Origin: an uncultured Lachnoclostridium sp.
GTDB taxonomy: Bacteria; Bacillota; Clostridia; Lachnospirales; Lachnospiraceae
NCBI GenBank assembly: GCA_944381625.1
Contig: CALWLW010000004.1
Location: forward strand, 106,531-170,530
Length of the DNA: 64,000 nt
Direction of reading: 5' to 3'
Numbering within the stretch: position 1 is the stretch's first letter; the number at the start of each line of letters is the position of its first letter. Below the pieces are notes generated by a model. It did no database searches. It had not been told where the DNA came from and worked only from the letters and a program-made list of their open reading frames with translations. The translations under genes and the position numbers were made by a program. Positions 60,379 through 64,000 of this stretch are shown here, piece by piece.

Positions 60379-60892
60379 TTTTTAATCTCTCAGTCGCAGC
60401 TTCCGGGTCGAAAAAGTAATTCGTGGAATAGTCTATAAACTGGAATACACCATTTTTGTAAACCTGTGCAATTTCTTCATTTATAAAAGTATCGCCGTCC
60501 GTTCCCTTGTCACCACCGCCATCTCGTTCATAATAATGCCAGTCCCAAAGATTTGCTAATGCTTCCGCTGTTTGTTCTATCGCTTCCAGATAAGCAGCGG
60601 CCTCGTCCTCCGCTTCAGACTGCTGAACATAGTATTCAAGCTCCTCTTTCCATGCGTTTTTATATTCATAAGAGATGGGGCCGCTATATTCATATCCATA
60701 TTCTGCTAACATTTCTTTGCGCCAGTGGTCAATCGGGTTGGAATGGTAGCTTCCATCAATGGGAATGTCAAAATCATCCGTTTCATCCGTTGCTTTACCT
60801 GTTTCCTGTCCTGTTGTCTGTGCTTCACACCCGGTAAAGCAGACCAGAAGAAGCAGTAAGGTACTTATGACAAAGATTTGTTTTTGCTGCAT
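60365..60892 (-). CDS. Hypothetical lipoprotein
   Basis: A 175-residue lipoprotein: signal MQQKQIFVISTLLLLLVCFT with lipobox TGC. The mature part is very acidic and contains EYKNAWKEELEYYVQQSEAE and a cluster of Glu/Ala helices, then DWHYYERDGGGDKGTDGD. Function unknown; similar in plan to the neighbouring lipoprotein. It overlaps the membrane-protein gene by 28 bp and has AAAGGAG before its ATG, so it is co-expressed with that protein. Confidence 0.65.
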   Translation of the reverse strand: MQQKQIFVISTLLLLLVCFTGCEAQTTGQETGKATDETDDFDIPIDGSYHSNPIDHWRKEMLAEYGYEYSGPISYEYKNAWKEELEYYVQQSEAEDEAAAYLEAIEQTAEALANLWDWHYYERDGGGDKGTDGDTFINEEIAQVYKNGVFQFIDYSTNYFFDPEAATERLKSWHY

Positions 60893-61644
60893 TGATTTGC
60901 TCCTTTCCCTTTTGCCGCTTCCTTCTGCCTAAATATCTGGTTTCCGGCCAGCGTCAGCCCCACGGCCAGCACGAACCAAAGCAGGGAGGCGGCCCCGAAG
61001 CGGAGCAGAAGCAGGGTGGTGTGGTGTTCCTCCTGCCACTCATTATCAAAAGCATAAAACACGCCGTCCATATCGGCTCCGTATTCCCCGCAGACGGCGG
61101 CAACGCGACTCCGGGCGGCGTCCGTCATTCCGGCCTTTTGCCCGATGGGAAGGGTAACGCTTTCGCCCCTTGCGATTGTGTCCGCTTCCGTCTGTGGTAT
61201 CTGCGCCAGTATATAGGTATGGTCGGGAAGCTCCAAAAGGTAATATGGATTGTAGCTTCCCCAAATATCCAGGCCGGACGTGCTGACCTCGGCCCGGCGG
61301 CTGCCGGTCGATGTCCTGCCCTTGTAAGTGCGCGTGTTGTAATGGCTCACCCACGGTTTCAGGCTGTAAACGCCGGTCGGCACAATCCCCACCGGCTCCG
61401 CCGTGGCATAGTCCAGGCCGCTTATCATTTCCGAAAAATCCGCCGCGCCGGTCAGCCGTGGAATATCCTCACCGGCTGCGGAGCCGGTAAAATCTTCTGT
61501 GCTGCCTTGCTCAATGTCGTTCCTTGTAACCGGCGTTTCCTCCTGCCTGAAAAGGGCCTCCGGGTTCCAGTTCAGGAAAAGCAGGGAGGCGCAGACCAGG
61601 GAGAGAAGGACGCTGGCGATGAGGATGATGGTTTTTCGGTTCAT
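60865..61644 (-). CDS. Hypothetical two-helix membrane protein
   Basis: A 259-residue protein with an N-terminal membrane helix (residues 5-25), an external domain of about 190 residues (LDIWGSYNPYYLLELPDHTY, ESVTLPIGQKAGMTDAARSR) and a C-terminal helix LLLRFGAASLLWFVLAVGLT before a basic tail. The external part includes SLKPWVSHYNTRTYKGRTST. Not recognised. AGGAGG precedes the ATG. A degraded copy of its last 45 codons lies at 60229-60378. Confidence 0.65.
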   Translation of the reverse strand: MNRKTIILIASVLLSLVCASLLFLNWNPEALFRQEETPVTRNDIEQGSTEDFTGSAAGEDIPRLTGAADFSEMISGLDYATAEPVGIVPTGVYSLKPWVSHYNTRTYKGRTSTGSRRAEVSTSGLDIWGSYNPYYLLELPDHTYILAQIPQTEADTIARGESVTLPIGQKAGMTDAARSRVAAVCGEYGADMDGVFYAFDNEWQEEHHTTLLLLRFGAASLLWFVLAVGLTLAGNQIFRQKEAAKGKGANQCSKNKSLS

Positions 61645-61678
61645 GGCGGTGCCTCCTTTCCAGGTGGCGGGAATTTTA

Positions 61679-62038
61679 TCAAAATAGCATAAAGGTATCT
61701 TTATCCATGTAATAGTTCAACGCTTTTAACAGTTCTTCATTTGTTGCACTTTTTTTCTGACTAAGTGCATTGATAATCACATCTTGAAGGATTTCCGGCA
61801 CTACAGAACCGTCCATTCCATTTGCAACAGCAAAATTTGGTATAATTTCTTCATCTGTTTCTTCATCAAAAGTAGGCGGAGCCGTAATGCAACAAGCAGT
61901 TGTTAGAAACCATTCACCATCTGCCACATACATGTGCCAATCGTAGTCATTATAGAGGGCTTGTTCGCCCTCTTTTAGATATTTTTCTTTCAATAAATTT
62001 ATCACATCTTTAATCGTGCAAGTGATATTTTGCTTCAT
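61679..62038 (-). CDS. Hypothetical acidic protein, possible immunity protein
   Basis: A 119-residue cytoplasmic protein: MKQNITCTIKDVINLLKEKY, then YNDYDWHMYVADGEWFLTTA and a C-terminal helix ALSQKKSATNEELLKALNYY. The block WHMYVADGEW resembles small immunity-type domains (DUF7716-like), but this is a weak match by eye. GAGGAG precedes the ATG. It lies in a run of small element genes that includes an Imm26-like gene. Confidence 0.55.
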   Translation of the reverse strand: MKQNITCTIKDVINLLKEKYLKEGEQALYNDYDWHMYVADGEWFLTTACCITAPPTFDEETDEEIIPNFAVANGMDGSVVPEILQDVIINALSQKKSATNEELLKALNYYMDKDTFMLF

Positions 62039-62053
62039 ACAATACGCTCCTCT

Positions 62054-63010
62054 TTATCTCGTCCCATTATCCTTTTTCTGCGACTGCTTCACAACCACCC
62101 ATCCCGCAAGACATAGCACCAGATAACCGCCGGACAATCCAACCATCCAGAAATACCGCTGCTTTTGCCCTTCCACATAAGTATCAGCCGTCAGCTCCGC
62201 TCCCACGGTGATATATTTCCCGGTTTCCTTGATTGACAATACCCGCCGCTCCACGCTTTCCCCAGCGGCCAGAATCCGGTTTGCTTCGCTTTTGCTGCCG
62301 GTATCTACTTCCCAGCGATAGCCGGTTCCGTCCAAAGTTTGACAATAAACGACATATACGGTCTTTGTCGGGTTGAGCCGCTTGTCCCGCCCGGTAGAAG
62401 TGTTTTCCACCGAAACAGGAAGCACCTGGTAAGGGGAAAAGGTATGTACGCCCATATCCTCATAGCCGGAAGCGGGGCGAACCGTGGCAATTCCCTTCAC
62501 GCCCACATACAGGAACGCCATAGACAGCACAAGCCCAATCACACCAACCACCCGGACAATTCCCGTCAACTTCTCCTTCCATGCGCCTGTCCTTTTTGGG
62601 CTGGAAAAAGAGGGCTGCCCGGTGCTGTCTGTGGAACCGGCGCGGCGTTTCCGTAGCCAGACGCATAGAAAACCAATCCCCACAACCGCCCACACCACAC
62701 CGAAAACAGCGGTTACAGGCAGGAAAATCAAAATTATGCCCGCATTAAACAAAATCATGGGGAAGCAGACAATCAGAAGAATCCAACTGCACATACCGCC
62801 GCCCACATTCATAATGAGCCATAAAAACCAGCGGTTAAGGCCCAGACGGTGAGCAAAGATATTCCCCGCAATCACAAAATAGGTAGCCACAAGCAGGGGC
62901 AGGAGATGGGAAAAAAAGCGGATGTCATGCTCTTTTGCGTAAAGGAATGTCAGCATAAACGCGGCTATATAGAATAGGGCTGACAGGATAAGCGCGGCGG
63001 CTTTTTTCAT
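62054..63010 (-). CDS. Hypothetical polytopic membrane protein
   Basis: A 318-residue protein with about four N-terminal helices (residues 1-115: LILSALFYIAAFMLTFLYAK, FSHLLPLLVATYFVIAGNIF, WILLIVCFPMILFNAGIILI and the next), a cytoplasmic basic loop, another helix near 155-175, an external beta-rich domain (VENTSTGRDKRLNPTKTVYV, YRWEVDTGSKSEANRIL) like DUF3592 folds and a final helix. ATG 63010 has GGAGG upstream; the longer frame adds 16 codons. It follows the Imm26-like gene by 44 bp on the same strand. Confidence 0.6.
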   Translation of the reverse strand: MKKAAALILSALFYIAAFMLTFLYAKEHDIRFFSHLLPLLVATYFVIAGNIFAHRLGLNRWFLWLIMNVGGGMCSWILLIVCFPMILFNAGIILIFLPVTAVFGVVWAVVGIGFLCVWLRKRRAGSTDSTGQPSFSSPKRTGAWKEKLTGIVRVVGVIGLVLSMAFLYVGVKGIATVRPASGYEDMGVHTFSPYQVLPVSVENTSTGRDKRLNPTKTVYVVYCQTLDGTGYRWEVDTGSKSEANRILAAGESVERRVLSIKETGKYITVGAELTADTYVEGQKQRYFWMVGLSGGYLVLCLAGWVVVKQSQKKDNGTR

Positions 63011-63054
63011 GGTGAGGGCCTCCTTTCTGGGTGGATATAATAAAGAGGAATTGT

Positions 63055-63494
63055 TCATTCTATCGGCTTACTAAGGTTTTCGTCAATCATAGTGTTTCCC
63101 ATCAGCATATCAATAACATGCTGTCTATCCCATGCGGCAGCAATCTCCAAATCCTTACATTCATCATAAGTACACGGTATAATTTCTCCTTTATAGTATA
63201 GGCTCCCTTTCCTTGTGATGGCGTCTACCACGCACATTGGCGGCGGCCATGCTTCTTGTTCGTTCTTAAATGGCCGATTACCTACTATTATCCATGCGCC
63301 ATCCTGTAAAACATCTTTATAAACACCTATAAACCTATAATATGCGGCATTTTCTGGCACTTCTTCAAAACTATCGTAAAAACCTGTATATATTCCTAAA
63401 GTGTACTCTTTAAACAATCTTCCAAAAGCTCTTTTCCCATTTGGTAAAGTTATTTCGTATATATCTCCTAACTTTAATCTTTTTTCCTACCCAT
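63055..63494 (-). pseudogene. Imm26-family immunity gene with a one-base frameshift
   Basis: From 63470 the frame reads GDIYEITLPNGKRAFGRLFK, EYTLGIYTGFYDSFEEVPEN and on to ENLSKPIE, matching the Imm26 immunity fold (GDIFEIPLPDGxxAYGR at the start). The natural start ATG 63494 reads MGRKKD then a stop, because the A-run at 63480-63485 has six A; seven would give MGRKKRLKLGDIYEITL in one frame. Without that base, only an inferior TTG start at 63417 is available, which would miss the first beta strands. It could be inactive, slippage-switched or a sequencing artefact. Imm26 proteins protect against contact-delivered toxins. Confidence 0.7.
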
Positions 63495-63515
63495 AATATT
63501 ACCTCAAAGTTTGAT

Positions 63516-63746
63516 TTACTGCTTTACATTATCTATAAAACTTTCTTCCCGCTCCAACTCAATTACATCTGAAATATCACACTCCAACGCCCCGCAGATA
63601 CGCAGCAGCGTTTTCATACTGATATGCTCGCCCTTTCCCATGTTGGCAATCATATTTGTGGTAAGACCGGCGGCCAGCCGCAAGTCCTCCTTCCTCATAT
63701 TGCGCTCTTTTAGGGTACGCCAAAGCGGCTGATAGCTGATGTTCAT
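63516..63746 (-). CDS. Cro/C1-type helix-turn-helix regulator
   Basis: A 76-residue DNA-binding protein of the YozG/XRE class: WRTLKERNMRKEDLRLAAGL then TTNMIANMGKGEHISMKTLL and RICGALECDISDVIEL. Such small regulators are frequent in Firmicute conjugative elements. GGGAGG precedes the ATG, and a good promoter lies 45 bp upstream. It is likely the first gene of the run of element genes to its left. Confidence 0.9.
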   Translation of the reverse strand: MNISYQPLWRTLKERNMRKEDLRLAAGLTTNMIANMGKGEHISMKTLLRICGALECDISDVIELEREESFIDNVKQ

Positions 63747-63788
63747 TTATCCTCCCGCCTTTCTCCCCGCATAGGGGTTTCTGACCTC

Positions 63789-63817
63789 ATTATAACAAAA
63801 TTCTTGCGAACTCACAA
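63789..63817 (-). promoter_or_regulatory. Promoter of the Cro-type regulator gene
   Basis: On the minus strand TTGTGA (63817-63812), a 17-bp spacer and a perfect TATAAT (63794-63789), 43 bp before the start codon. A sigma-A type promoter. Confidence 0.75.
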
Positions 63818-63967
63818 TATCTCTTGACACAACCGCCGGTTCTGTCTGGATTGTGCTTTTCCTTTCTTTTTCTTGATTACATCTACTTAGCCATGAACTG
63901 CTTCATTCCCTGTGACTTTGCTAATGTGCGATAAAGAAGTAATAGAAGTGTAAAAAATTTTGCCGTT

Positions 63968-64000
63968 CCTATCCGGCACTCGCGCGTTGTGTCGGATAGG
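63968..64000. repeat. Inverted repeat at the right window edge
   Basis: CCTATCCGGCAC and GTGTCGGATAGG pair over 12 positions with one mismatch around a 9-nt loop rich in CG. The second arm ends exactly at base 64000, so more may follow. It could be a terminator stem, an integrase-arm site or an element end; the visible bases do not decide. The rest of 63820-64000 shows no gene. Confidence 0.55.

Noticed and set aside
1..64000. CRISPR arrays, tRNA or rRNA genes, complete insertion sequences
   Set aside because: No regularly spaced identical repeats, no tRNA-like TTCGA arms with matching acceptor stems, no rRNA text and no intact transposase were found by reading. A tool-based scan could still find a weak tRNA.

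Overview
The window looks like chromosomal DNA of a gut-type member of the Clostridia, most likely Lachnospiraceae. This is an inference from the sigA-dnaG-dgt gene block, the bacterial type A RNase P RNA, strong GGAGG ribosome-binding sites, frequent GTG and TTG starts, and gene families typical of that group. The backbone is GC-rich. Two AT-rich patches (about 15.2-19.0 kb and 54.6-64.0 kb) carry broken genes and read as acquired DNA.

Layout. (1) 1-5.6 kb: a sugar PTS EIICB gene that runs off the left edge and has a RAT/terminator antitermination leader, exodeoxyribonuclease III, a lipoprotein, rnpB, a PAP2 membrane phosphatase and an acetyltransferase remnant. (2) 5.6-15.1 kb: a housekeeping block on the minus strand with a uridine-kinase-like protein, a Nif3-like protein, trmK, sigA, dnaG, dgt, a DUF5662 protein and a GH13 protein that has lost its catalytic residues. 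(3) 15.2-19.0 kb: an AT-rich patch with an Rpn-type nuclease, hypothetical membrane proteins and several gene remnants. (4) 19.1-40.6 kb: a molybdoenzyme region. (5) 40.8-45.9 kb: a TylF-like methyltransferase, a two-component system and a three-gene ABC exporter of the antibiotic or lantibiotic resistance type. (6) 45.9-52.9 kb: an ECF-sigma operon, a pair of paralogous radical SAM genes with an HxlR regulator, and an AbiE toxin-antitoxin cassette between 56-bp direct repeats. (7) 53.2-64.0 kb: an NSS transporter, then a graveyard (AbiEii tail, nitrilase with a nonsense codon, half a lactate permease) and an island derived from an integrative element (SprT-like protein, serine-recombinase tail, lipoproteins, an Imm26-like gene, a Cro-type regulator).

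The molybdoenzyme region is the most interesting part. A Mop-type aldehyde oxidoreductase (two [2Fe-2S] clusters plus a molybdopterin domain) heads an apparent operon of ten genes with 4-25 bp overlaps or short gaps. They encode a multi-Fe-S electron-transfer protein, a small zinc-ribbon-like protein, a methyltransferase, a C_GCAxxG_C_C protein, a MocA-like nucleotidyltransferase fused to an HD domain, a cysteine-desulfurase-like PLP enzyme, an unknown 92-residue protein, a radical SAM protein with cysteine-rich arms, an acyl-adenylating CoA-ligase-like protein and a ModE-like regulator. Directly downstream are modABC, a MOSC-MogA fusion, and a MoeA-like protein with a cysteine tail. XdhC lies just beyond. 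The set covers molybdate uptake, cofactor assembly and sulfuration, and a group of enzymes with no assigned chemistry. I infer that these last enzymes make or install an unrecognised modification of the molybdenum centre or its partner.
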